Origin: Notospermus geniculatus
Lineage: Eukaryota > Nemertea > Pilidiophora > Heteronemertea > Lineidae
Direction of reading: 5' to 3'
NCBI GenBank assembly: GCA_002633025.1
Contig: NMRB01000943.1
Span: 50,507 to 114,506 of the forward strand
Length of the DNA stretch: 64,000 nt
Part shown: one piece after another, positions 54,800 through 64,000 of the stretch
Layout: every line of letters starts with the position of its first letter
Position numbering within the stretch: position 1 is the stretch's first letter
Made by a program: the position numbers and the translations under genes
The notes under the pieces: generated by a model
What the model saw: only the letters and a program-made list of their open reading frames with translations
The model's database searches: none
Told to the model about the DNA's origin: nothing

Positions 54800-54985
54800 T
54801 CTTGCTCATTACACTTCTGTCAGCTCATTACACTTCTGGTACATGTAGCTCGACTTGAATGTGCCAGCCTGAAGAAGACCCCGGTTGGGGTCGAAAATTT
54901 GCGAAATTTCTGGAGGACGACTCCTTATATTATATCATTTTGTGTGTCACCTTTTGTGCTCTATTTTTTGGATTTCTGTGTCTTT
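54800..54985 (+). mobile_element. Penelope-like retroelement tail with hammerhead-like motif (plus)
   Basis: GCTCATTACACTTCTG occurs twice near 54804-54838, followed by CTCGACTTGAATGTGCCAGC, the motif, GGACGACTCC, ATATCATTTTGTGTGTCACC and TTTTGTGCTCTATTTTTTGG. Order and sequence match the minus-strand copy at 33.6 kb. TCTCCTGTGTCTT left of it and ATTTCTGTGTCTT right of it may be an imperfect target duplication. Confidence 0.65.
54857..54911 (+). ncRNA. Hammerhead-ribozyme-like motif
   Basis: The core reads CTGAAGA, then A, then a perfect 6-bp stem GACCCC/GGGGTC closed by GGTT, then GAAA. That is the hammerhead order CUGANGA - stem II - GAAA with one extra A before stem II. Downstream AATTT-GCG-AAATT can form a short stem III, and CTGG can pair with the upstream CCAG as stem I, with one bulged base. 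Known Penelope-like elements carry such motifs. Whether this copy cleaves is unknown; the extra A and weak stem I argue for caution. Confidence 0.35.
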
Positions 54986-55342
54986 TATTCTAAAGTTTCA
55001 TTTTATGAAAAGGCCATTGGGTACTGACAGATATAGTGGTTATCTGATATGCCGAGGGAGAAATTGAAATTCAATGACGCTTGTCGGCAAGCCAACTCCA
55101 CGTGTTGGAATATTATGGTGAATGGATCCTTGGAGATACACGGATGTAATTTGAAAGCAAATTGAAATCTCTTTTTGTCACCTCAATGGCTGGCTATGGC
55201 TTCCCGGCTGGCTGAGTCTCCTTCAGAATAGAATATCAAGTCACCAAAGATTCGTTATCGGTACTTCGCCTCAGAGACCCTACTAGTAAATTGCACACCG
55301 GCGTAAAAAAGATTAATGTAGGCTACATGTACTGTACATATG
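54986..55342. other. No identified feature
   Basis: Unassigned DNA, ending in TACATGTACTGTACATATG. Confidence 0.5.
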
Positions 55343-55344
55343 TA

Positions 55345-55856
55345 CAGTCATGGACATAACTTTATCTACATCTGATACCTTGAATATTTCAAATGCTACT
55401 AGGCCAATTTTAACACGGTTTCTTCCACATGAAAGTACATCTTGTTGGTCATATTTCTGCATCAAAATTTTGGAAATTTGGAAATGTCATATAATTATGT
55501 AGTAGCTCATCAGAAAAAAAATCTTCAAAATCAAAATTTTTATTATGCAACTTTTTTGTGATTTTTGTTGCAGTTTTGGTATAGTCTTGAACTTTCTGAG
55601 GATTTTGGGCCTTGTTTTATCAAAATACGTCGAGTGGTTGCTGAGATATTTGAGATTATCAAAATTTTGATTTTTCAGATTTTCAGGCTTTTCAGGAAAT
55701 TTTGAAAAATGAAATTTGAAATTTCCAAAATCTTGATGCAGAAATATGACAACAAGATGTACTTTCATGTGGAATAAACCTTGTTAAAATTGCCCTAGTA
55801 GTGTTTGAAACATTCAAGGTCCGTATCAGGTGTAGATTTATGTCTGTACATGACTG
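55345..55856. mobile_element. 512-bp Tc1-like foldback, TA-flanked
   Basis: The ends are CAGTCATGGACATAACTTTA and the complementary ATAAATC...GTACATGACTG. TA lies on both sides. The arms of about 150 bp share CTACATCTGATAC, AGTACATCTTGTTG and ATATTTCTGCATCAA. The middle is AT-rich and non-coding; the frame 55487-55768 is chance. Confidence 0.9.
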
Positions 55857-55872
55857 TACATACATGCATGTA

Positions 55873-56667
55873 CAGTCTTTCAAATAAGTAAATGGACAGC
55901 GTGTTTTTCAAATATCTCCGAGATAAAACAAGACAGTTTGATGCGGTTTTCAACATAGTGTGGTATACTTACTTGGTCATATTCGTCATGTATTTGGGTC
56001 AACCTAATTTTAACCCTTTGTTATGTAACACGCAATTTAAAAAAGGTCCATAAATCAACTTTTTTATTTCAAATTTTTTTCAACAGATTTGGCACTGATG
56101 TGATCAGGTGATTGACATTAAAGACTCTTTGCCAAAAAAATCGGTGAAATCTGTTGTCTTTTTCGTGATATCTCAAAATATCAAAATCTGGGATTTTTGA
56201 TATTTTGAGATATTGAATATTTTTTGGCTGTTATTCACTGCCAGACATGATAACAAGATGGCTACGAAATTTTCCACGTGTTTCCTTTACTGAATCAGCT
56301 GAAAATATGATGTGAAATCTGGAGGCTGCAATAAAGAGGCTGAATATCATGACATTTAAGTGAAAAAAGCATTCAAAAATTGCATAAGTTATCACCAGGG
56401 AATGAATGTTACCAAATGACTTTGAAAAATGATCGAATATATCAAAATTTAAAAAATCTCAAATTTTGATATTTTGAGATATTACGGAAACGGAAAAACA
56501 TTTTCAAAATTTTTTTTCGCAAAAACTCTCATTATCAATCACCTAATCACAACACTGTGAATTCTGCTGAAAAAAACTTGAAATAAAAAAGTACCGCATC
56601 CAATTATCTTGTTTTATCTCGGAGATATTTGAAAAACACGCTGTCCATTTACTTATTTGAAAGACTG
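55873..56667. mobile_element. 795-bp Tc1-like foldback with ~300-bp arms, TA-flanked
   Basis: The ends are CAGTCTTTCAAATAAGTAAA and TTTACTTATTTGAAAGACTG, with TA outside each. ATATCTCCGAGATAAAACAAG and its complement follow, and the arms stay alignable through ATCAGGTGATTGA and ATATCTCAAAATATCAAAA. The left arm has about 100 bp extra (about 55960-56060). It starts only 16 bp after the preceding foldback. No transposase. Confidence 0.92.
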
Positions 56668-56718
56668 TACATGAACCGTGGTGGGAACACAGATGAATAA
56701 AGAGTGAATGATTGAACG

Positions 56719-56812
56719 CATCCTCCCATCGCAGGGCCTTGGTATCGCTCCTCTTTATACCTCACACACGTATGAAGAGGAGCGAGACCAAAGCCCTGCG
56801 GTGGGAGAATGG
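56719..56812. mobile_element. 94-bp hairpin MITE with perfect 8-bp target duplication, copy 3
   Basis: Starts CATCCTCCCATCGCAGGGCC and ends CCCTGCGGTGGGAGAATGG. The arms pair through TTGGTATCGCTCCTCTT and its complement. ATTGAACG lies at 56711-56718 and 56813-56820, an exact 8-bp duplication. Frames on both strands (56649-56941) are shadows. Confidence 0.93.
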
Positions 56813-57068
56813 ATTGAACGACTAATTCCATCTGCAGAGGAAACAGAGGCAAATATTTACAGTGTGATCATGACTGCGATAACTTTCACTGCAATAGCCA
56901 GTAGACAAAAAGCAACCTGCATCATAATGTTGGGCAGGTGACAAAGCCACTGGCCTTTAGGAAATGCCAACTTGATTAATTCCTACAGGTCGAGGTCAAA
57001 ATAATTAGGCAGATAGTCATCAAACTAATGGATGGGGACAAAGCTGAGTGACGTCAGTTTGTAATTTA

Positions 57069-57805
57069 GGCCACATAAAAAAATGGTGATCGTCCTTTTC
57101 TCGGGGAGGAGGTGGGTTGGAGAGGCTTTTAAATTTTTTTTACAGCGAATTGGCATGAAGAATGAGTCAATGGTAACAACTAAATGCCCTGAAATCGTGT
57201 CCTTTGTATCCCAGGTGCGATATAGACTCCCTACGCAGTTGTGAGTCGCGCCCCCTTCGGTTTACTCGCTCTCCACAACTGCTTAACTTCGTAAATTTTG
57301 CCGCCTTTGGTCAACAGATGGCGCTGAGAGAGTCGACCAATGAGAGCACCGAGCAACCGGTAACCAAGCTGGCCTGAGAAACTTTTCCATTGGCCGAGCG
57401 GTTCGTAGCCATGATTGCACAAGAACATCCGTTGCCAACGGGCCAAAGCTGAAAGCAGCGTGCTGATAGGCTGTAAACTCGCGCCAGGCCCTGACGCCAT
57501 CTGTTGACCAAACGCGGCGACTTCCACGAAGTAAAGCAGTTGTGAAGAGCCGGGGGTAAACCGAAGGGGGCGCGACTCACAACTGCGTAGGGAGTTTAGG
57601 TGCGATATGAACTGAAGAACAAGTGATGTCAATGGTCAAAATACATGTACATGTACATTTAAGAGCGCAATTTGAAGGTTTGGGGGGGGATTGGGGGGAA
57701 AATTATTTTTGAAAATTTTTTTTAATTTTTTTTGAAAAAAACGGGATCAGGGGCCGTTTTCGCGGCCGGGCGGGGACGATCACCACCTTTCTTTTTTATG
57801 TGGCC
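57069..57805. mobile_element. GGCCACATAAAAAA-ended element with TTA duplication (Harbinger-like), carrying a nested MITE
   Basis: The left end GGCCACATAAAAAAATGGTG ATCGTCC and right end GGACGATCACCACC...TTTTTTATGTGGCC are complementary. TTA flanks both (57066-57068, 57806-57808). A 3-bp TTA duplication is typical of PIF/Harbinger elements. G-rich and T-rich runs fill the right part (57680-57770). The element is about 350 bp without its nested insertion at 57224-57597. Confidence 0.82.
57224..57597. mobile_element. 374-bp long-TIR MITE with 11-bp target duplication (Mutator-like)
   Basis: AGGTGCGATAT occurs at 57213-57223 and 57598-57608. The terminal arms of over 100 bp include ACTCCCTACGCAGTTGTGAG, TCGCGCCCCCTTCGGTTTAC and TTTGGTCAACAGATGGCG with complements on the right. 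Long arms with a 9-11-bp duplication fit Mutator-like elements. No transposase. The frames 57231-57632 and 57311-57580 are shadows. Confidence 0.9.
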
Positions 57806-57808
57806 TTA

Positions 57809-58273
57809 TGGTTCAATTTTGTGAGTACCCTTTGTCCGCAGCCACCAGCTTCATGAAATCGACAATACTGAAGGTGCCTCTGCTGATGGCCATTCAATAT
57901 TCACTCTATACTAATCCGAAATTCATAGGCGAGTGATGGTTTTATATCACGCGGACACATGCCGGGACACATTTTCACGATATCTGACCTTCAGAGTAGG
58001 CAGTAATCAATGAAGTCCATCAAAATTTCATTATCAATTGATCAGATTATTTGTGCTGATAGTATCGAGATGGTGGTATGATCACGCCAGGACGTGACGA
58101 CGAACAGAGATGTTGGTTTATGAGTTCGGAAAGATCGATTGCCACATCGCGAGTCGGTACATGGTGAAAAATCTTTTGAATGTGACTGTTCGTGACGCAT
58201 ATTTGACGAACCCAGAAAAAAGAAAAACCATTGTTGTGAACATGGTTTTCAACGTTAGAGACTTGGCGATCCA
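57809..58273. other. No identified gene
   Basis: Opposing frames near 58047-58328 lack domains and run into the CACTG element. Confidence 0.4.
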
Positions 58274-58526
58274 CACTGTTAGAAAAAACAGAAGAATTTA
58301 ACAGAGTTTTCTGGCAGCAGGGTTTCAAGCACTTTCTGTGAAACTACAGGCGCCAGTTTTTTAGTTAAAGGCAATGCATCTGAACCAACGACCTGTGTTT
58401 TATGTTACACCTATAGGAGGGACCTTCCAAAGAAAGGGTCATGGGCAATGACATAATATTCCTTTGACCCTGAATCCTTTCTGTAAATTGACTATTCTGT
58501 AGAATCTTCTGTTTTTTCTAACAGTG
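58274..58526. mobile_element. CACTGTTAGAAAA-ended MITE, copy 2
   Basis: The ends are CACTGTTAGAAAAAACAGAA and TTCTGTTTTTTCTAACAGTG, perfect complements. The interior is diverged from the 19277 copy but keeps TTCAAGCACTTTCTGTGAAA-type words. 253 bp. Target duplication not evident. Confidence 0.88.
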
Positions 58527-59719
58527 CAAGATTGGGTTGTTTACTGAGAATCTCCTTATCTGAGAATCAAGTTCGAGTTTGAATCTGATTTGAGAATAAG
58601 CTATCAATCAACCCATTCACAATCAATGTTTGAAATTAAAACTGGAATATAATTATTTCAATTTCACTCAATGTAATCAGCAGTTCATTTTTAATGGAAC
58701 TTGTTGCCACTAACTCGCAAACTAATTAACGTTTTCTGGTATAATACCTGTAAAGGTAACAGTTCAACTCTCAATTATTCATTCAGTTGGCACATATTTC
58801 GAAATATTTCTCTCCGCATCATGGCATTGTATGTCGCAAAGCATTAATTACTGAGTCAGCTCTGATTTATAAAACTATAACTAATTCCCTACATTTGCTA
58901 AGAGCGAAAATGATGTGCATAACTGATCAGCCATTCACAATACTACATGTAATATTACCATGAGACTTATCAGTCCATTAGATTGCTAGAATGTTGAGTT
59001 TCTTGCTTAATGTAGGCCTAATGAGTATCAAGACGTCCGATTCAGAGTGGAGCATGAATTTCAAACAGCGTGAGTGTTCTACACCTACGATTTGGCATCG
59101 AACTTAAATTTATATTTTTACTGCACACCCCTATTTCCTGTGCCTCAAGGACACCCTGTTTTGGAATTCACATGCTTATCACCGACATTTGGTATGAAGT
59201 ACGTAAGATCACCAGCAAGGAGTTTGTGTATGCCAGTATGTTCATAGCCTGAAGATGGAGTGTGTACTCCGAAAAGCGTTGCTATTCTGTGAATAATGTA
59301 CATATTGTAAATATGAAGACATTTTTGTTTGCCGCATTTCTTTTCCTTTTTGGATTTCTTGACTCTGAACCAAAGGAGTTTGCAAGCACAACAAGGTAAA
59401 AAACGTATTCCAAGGCAATGTGTTGCATGATGCACACCGTGCATTTTTCTAATACATTTACCACCCATAATGATGTAATAGAAAGGGGAAAAAATCGGTT
59501 CAAGACTGAACAAATAAATTCAACTAATTACAATTTTCTCAGGAGTGCTTTATTGTTCGTTCATGTCATGAATGTCTAATGTAATGAAAATAGAAATGCA
59601 AAAGAGATTCCTAGCTCTCGGCTAAGTTTATTGACTCCTTCACCAACTCGGCCGAAAATTTTCATCCGGTGAACAATGATTTGCAAGGTTTTTACCTCTG
59701 CCACCAATCTCGGTGGTCA
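58527..59719. other. No identified gene
   Basis: Unassigned AT-rich DNA. Confidence 0.45.
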
Positions 59720-59950
59720 TCGTGAAGGCTTCCCGGACCCAGCAAAAACGGATCTGAAGTTTACGGCCTTGTAATGCATGTGAAGGGACTCGCACATCAT
59801 GATGAAGGGCACAGTGGAGCGAACACGGGAAGAAGCGGGCTCCTCAAGTGGTAGTGTTGAGTGACATCAAGGAGTGGACTGGCCCCACCACCAACAGTAA
59901 TCCGGGCGATAGACAATAGGGTCCTATGGAAGACCGTATATCATGGAAAT
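59720..59950 (+). pseudogene. Frameshifted LINE C-terminal remnant
   Basis: Translating all three plus frames gives fragments in order: MMKGTVERTRE, then GRSGLLKW, then SDIKEWTGP, then IRAIDNRVLWKTV. This series (G-T-V-E-G-T-R ... K-W-W ... D-I-K-E-W-T-G ... D-R-x2-W-R) is the usual C-terminus of some non-LTR retrotransposon polymerases. At least two frameshifts and stops separate the pieces. The upstream polymerase core is not visible. Unrelated in sequence to the remnant at 49.1 kb. Confidence 0.6.
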
Positions 59951-60040
59951 GAAACCCTAATGGGAACCATTAGGAAATATGTTTCATGATTTGTTCTATT
60001 CGTGTGGGTCCAATTAGAACTCGTATACACTACATGCATA

Positions 60041-60306
60041 TACACTGAAAAACTCTGCTTCGTCAAAATGACGAACTTAGGTTCGTTTTCCAGTTATCAC
60101 CAAACTGAGCATCTAATTCGTCGAAATGACAATCCACGGTTCGTCATTTGGACGAACCCTTGTTAGAGATTTTTTGAGATACAACAAAGGTTCGTCAAAA
60201 TGACGAACCGTGGATTTGTCATTTTGACGAATTAGATACTCAGTTTGGTGACACATGGAAAACGAACATAAGTTCGTCATTTTGACGAAGCAGAATTTTT
60301 CAGTGT
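60041..60306. mobile_element. 266-bp foldback built of TCGTCAAAATGACGAA palindromes
   Basis: The ends are TACACTGAAAAACTCTGCTT and AGCAGAATTTTTCAGTGTA. The arms pair nearly throughout. TTCGTCAWWWTGACGAA or close variants occur about six times, in mirrored order, so the element contains small palindromes inside a large one. The centre is TTAGAGATTTTTTGAGATAC. TA at each end may be the target duplication. Confidence 0.92.
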
Positions 60307-60567
60307 AGATATTTCTTGACGACGGATCCGTGTCAGTAAAAAATCAGACCTCGAAATAAAACTAGTCAGTAAACGCAGAATGATCAACATTATGGGGTGT
60401 TCCATCAAATCATGTTCTTAACAGTGAGAAAGAATCTACCCCCCCCCCCATGCCCAGCAGTATCGTAGTTACTCTACGGCTCTCTCGAGTCAAATTCATC
60501 CGTGAATAATTAATTTTTGTTTGGCGGCATCTTCTATATATCAGGGACATTCGATCTTCAGACGCCG

Positions 60568-60741
60568 GTGTAACGTTTTTCAGTGAGGTCCGTGTGCCAG
60601 TGTGATAAGATTGACGGAATAAGCCATGTAAACGGCGACTTGACAATGAGCGACACACAGAGAAACAGTGAGTCTGTTTCCCAGTGTGTTCCAAACAATG
60701 GGAATCACACAGAAAAATGGCCACACTGAAAAACGTTACAC
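60568..60741. repeat. Inverted repeat of 18 bp, GTGTAACGTTTTTCAGTG
   Basis: GTGTAACGTTTTTCAGTG (60568-60585) and CACTGAAAAACGTTACAC (60724-60741) are perfect complements 138 bp apart. The CACTGAAAAA word, terminal in the foldback at 60041, faces inward here, so this may be two element ends facing each other. A C9 run lies near 60440. Confidence 0.75.
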
Positions 60742-61559
60742 GTGTATTCAGCAGCGGAATATGAAGAATCCTAGGGCAAAGTCCATGAAATTTAGTTCAC
60801 ACATTCTTCGACAACAGACCTAGACGTTGATAATCATTAGACATAAGGAGCAATAACGTTCCTTATTTAGACATAATCCAGCTGTTGACGTCCAGCGTTA
60901 AAACCTTCTGACAGCCCAAGAGGTAATAACACTGGAAGAATATTTACAATAGAATCACATGGGAATCATCTCCCAGTAGAAATCAGGCAGGTGAACTTCA
61001 TCGAGTAAAGAGATGAATACAATACGGCTAATTCGAGAGTGCCAGGAGACCATCTGGACACTGTACGCTTAGAACTTTGGAGATAGCCAGTAGATACAGC
61101 ATGTATCTCAGTAGTCATGGTAGTGGATGTACTGAACTGGGTTTCTACACGGGCACTGGTAGGCTACGTAGTAGGCCTATACGAGACATACCGAGTATCT
61201 TAACATAAACGACGTACAGTCCTTGAAACCATTTCGAAATTTCATCTTAATTCGTCCAGCATCACCAACTGTCCCAACGGCAGATCTATAAACTAGAGTG
61301 GTGCCATGGGTCATGGAAAAAATGTCTTTCGGGCTATATTTTTTTACGTGACCCATCGTATCATCTAGTGCATCAACCNCGCAGCCAACCTGCACACCTC
61401 TTGCATCTGATAGTCAAGAACTTTGACAGCACTCATCAAAACAAACTACTATGTAGTATACACCCTTCCTATAATTGTGCTGCCCCCTTTTAATAGATTT
61501 CGAATCAACAGGAAGTGACGTAAATGGGGGATTTGCTGCTGAGATCATGATCATCAAAG
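60742..61559. other. No identified feature
   Basis: Unassigned. One ambiguous base lies near 61379. Confidence 0.45.
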
Positions 61560-61688
61560 TAGGCCTAGGCCTTCATACACGACCTACCGCCGGTAGGCCT
61601 AGCAGTGTAGGCCTAGTTAACCTACTATAGGCCTAGCCTGCACATTTAATGCCTACAATTCGCCCCGGCCTTCATTCATTAGGCCTAG
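61560..61688. repeat. Cluster of TAGGCCTA palindromes
   Basis: Five TAGGCCTA octamers occur in about 130 bp, with further GGCCTA and CCTACCGG words. The word is also scattered elsewhere in the window (for example 4x in 35-62 kb as GTAGGCCTA). It looks like a genome-wide favoured word rather than an element. Confidence 0.7.
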
Positions 61689-64000
61689 CACGCGCTAGCC
61701 TACCGGCAACCTCAGCCGAGCTCGCCTAATAAGTTACCTTGGTTACATGTGTACTGATGCACTGGCACTGCAGTGCTTGTGCAATGCATGCCAAACGAGA
61801 CCATGACGATGGCATGACGTCGACGAATTCCGCTCTGTATCCATCAAAGAAATGAAACAACACACTCAATTAGTGTGTCATTGAATTACATGTCACTCCT
61901 TGTTGACAACCATAATGTGAACATTGATCTAAGAAACTAGGCCTACCAAGAAAGTGCATCCAAATCAGTGAGCCGTGTGAAAGTGATTTTCCATGTTTGC
62001 ATGGTTGTCATGGCAGCCTCCCCATGTCCTCCTCCCTTTACGTCACTTCCGGTTGTTTTATAGGAAGCGTGTATACCGGTACTCGAAGGTTGATTGCAAT
62101 AGTACATGTACTTATTACATTTGTACAACCTTCCTGGCATGAAACAAAAATATCTACGTTTAATGGGTTAGAAGTGGCAAGAGATTTTCCGATATCTCAT
62201 GCAATATGTGATAAGAACCATCATTAATGCACACTTATTCAGAGTTTAAATCTTGAATTGAGAAGAGATGTGATTTTATCTTTGAGAATTTAAATCCCGA
62301 GGCATACGACTTCAAAAATGGAGATGATGCTAAAGACAAGAGACCCAAAAGACCGTATTCTCAGCTGACAGAAATACATGAACCTTAACAGTAATCACCA
62401 ATGTGCTTAACAATTTGCAGCATTATAGTCTTGAGATTTAACTCTTTCAGCCCTGGGAGATTTTGGCTATTTTCCTAAATTTTTAGAAAAAAACTGCATT
62501 CAAGTAAAGTGAGTAAACTGTAGTGTCCCTAACTAGAATTATGCCAAATAAGAAAAGCTGCTGATAATGTCATATAATTCTGCAGCAGTTCAGTACAGTT
62601 GGCTACTTTGTGATTAAGACAGGTCGACGAAAACTATGGAAGAACATGATATCTAGAGAAAGATATACCCTCTAGCGAAATCTCACTCACTATAGCCCTT
62701 TTATTACCTTTCTTTGCACTATGTTTTCAAAATAATGTTTACGTGAAATTTTTGTGTAATCACAACATTTTGATAGATTTACCCAAGGCTAGCTCGATAG
62801 AAGCAAATCAACCATGGAACCTTGAAACACCTGTACATATGGCAGATTTGCCAACAACTTGCTGGATCATAACACCATGCAGTTGGCATTATCAGTAGCA
62901 TAATATTGGTAGGAAGCCCACTGATGAAGGAAGTTTTCAATCGCTGAACCTGCAACTCATCATGCAGCTAAGTATTCGGACGAACATGATGATTTTCATT
63001 ACGTTGCTCTGATCACAGCCTTTCCTGGCAATGACACTCAAATAAGGGCCTATGACCTGTGTCAGACACCAGAATATACGTCTCATAAAAAATAATGGGT
63101 CGGTAATGATAGGGAATAGTGTGTTACAGCATTTGCATTGATTTAACAACGACAATTTGTTTCATGTTTCTGGAGGTTTATTACATCATGAGCCGAAGGA
63201 CCTTTTCGAATTTCGTAACAATAATCACAGACATGATAAAGGCATGAACAACTAACAGCTTATTACGGTTGGTGAACTCTGTCACGTAACAGAACGCTTA
63301 TACAAGCAATTCAGCCCTGATAACATCATTACATGTATGTACATGTACGTACAACAACGTCTGACCTACAAGAAATTCAACATAGCATTAGTTCCCCCAA
63401 CAAGCAATTTCCATGGTACGTCCGAATTCTCAGTTACAGGACAATGTAATAGAATTGCATGTAAGTACATGTAGTTCAACTGACATGTGGTCACTTGGGG
63501 ATCCTCGTTCATTTGAAACTCTGATTCCTGCTCGTTTAAATATTTTTAACTGGACAACAATGCTACACATTCCCTACACCTACACATCCACAAAAGAAAT
63601 GTCAACGCAGACAAATAAAGATGAGCACACATTATGCATACGATGTAGATTGTATAAGCACTTCTACTGTGCAACAAGAGTGCCCACCAACTACTTCGTG
63701 TTTTCCAAAATAATGCTGGCATTTGCATGAGGACTTAACAAGTACAAGAACAAAATGTATAACGTCCAGTGACATTCAGCATGGGCACAATGATTTCTTG
63801 TGCCGACTCAAATGTCCCAGTTCCCAGTTAGAGAGCAATTCAAGAGAATGAAGTACTTCGGCTGACGTATCTTTTGACAGGAAGTCAGACTACTCTGAAG
63901 GTATCGGTTCGCCAGAGAGATTTTTATGGCAAAGAAAAAGGCAATAGAGGAAACAATGTACATGTAGAAATCCTGCAAGAGACTGTAACTGAGGAAAACT
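61689..64000. other. No identified gene
   Basis: About 2.3 kb of AT-rich DNA with ACATGTATGTACATGTACGT near 63332 and an unassigned frame 63413-63730. No transposon ends were recognised to the window edge. Confidence 0.4.

Noticed and set aside
57231-57632. 133-codon minus frame
   Set aside because: It lies inside the long-armed MITE with an 11-bp target duplication and mirrors on the other arm.

Overview
The window looks like repeat-rich intergenic or intronic DNA from a marine invertebrate. The base composition is AT-leaning. There are many ACATGTAC/TACATGTA and TAGGCCTA words, and inverted-repeat DNA elements occur every one to two kilobases. These habits recall echinoderm, hemichordate or cephalochordate genomes, but no host gene is recognisable enough to fix the taxon. 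No operon, phage, plasmid, CRISPR array or complete tRNA/rRNA gene is visible. One 823-base run of N (27986-28808) interrupts the assembly.

No host protein-coding gene can be called with confidence. Most long reading frames are translations of inverted repeats or minisatellites. Four stretches (8480-8769 minus, 9110-9360 plus, 11863-12198 plus, 19826-20150 plus) have exon-like traits and are listed at low confidence. Real coding remnants are visible only for retrotransposons: the C-terminal end of a LINE reverse transcriptase at 49085-49457 (minus) and a frameshifted LINE C-terminus at 59720-59950 (plus).

The main content is a dense, nested population of short non-autonomous transposons. At least six multi-copy families can be defined inside the window. 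(1) A ~145-155 bp TA-flanked element with AACGTT-rich arms, four copies (3.2, 17.1, 26.5, 39.6 kb). (2) A ~130 bp element with arms GTTTTCGCAAAGCCCCCG, five copies (2.5, three abutting at 15.4-15.8, 22.8 kb). (3) A family with ends GGGCCCATATTCATAAAA, four copies plus a relative (13.4, 24.3, 45.6, 54.3; relative at 29.6 kb). (4) A ~95-110 bp near-perfect hairpin with 8-bp target duplications, three copies (14.8, 21.5, 56.7 kb). (5) A ~245 bp element with ends AAGCTAGGAATCCACCA, two copies (36.5, 44.15 kb). (6) A CACTGTTAGAAAA-ended element, two copies (19.3, 58.3 kb). Single long foldbacks lie at 12.2, 24.2, 27.1, 32.8, 46.3, 53.2, 55.3, 55.9, 57.1, 57.2 and 60.0 kb.

A second theme is a retroelement tail (15.2, 33.6, 43.0 twice, 44.8, 45.7, 54.9 kb) with the motif CCTGAAGAAGACCCC-GGTT-GGGGTCGAAA. 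This resembles the hammerhead-like 3' module of Penelope-like elements. One copy is a head-to-head dimer between perfect 15-bp target duplications. Several insertions can be checked against an empty paralogue inside this same window: 40787-40869 against 7.6 kb, 54358-54483 against 24.4 kb, and 24342-24464 against the opposite arm of its host. Minisatellites (54-bp units at 10.55-11.26, 32-bp units at 20.15-20.86, 51-bp units at 39.5-40.2) and several short tandem duplications make up much of the remainder.
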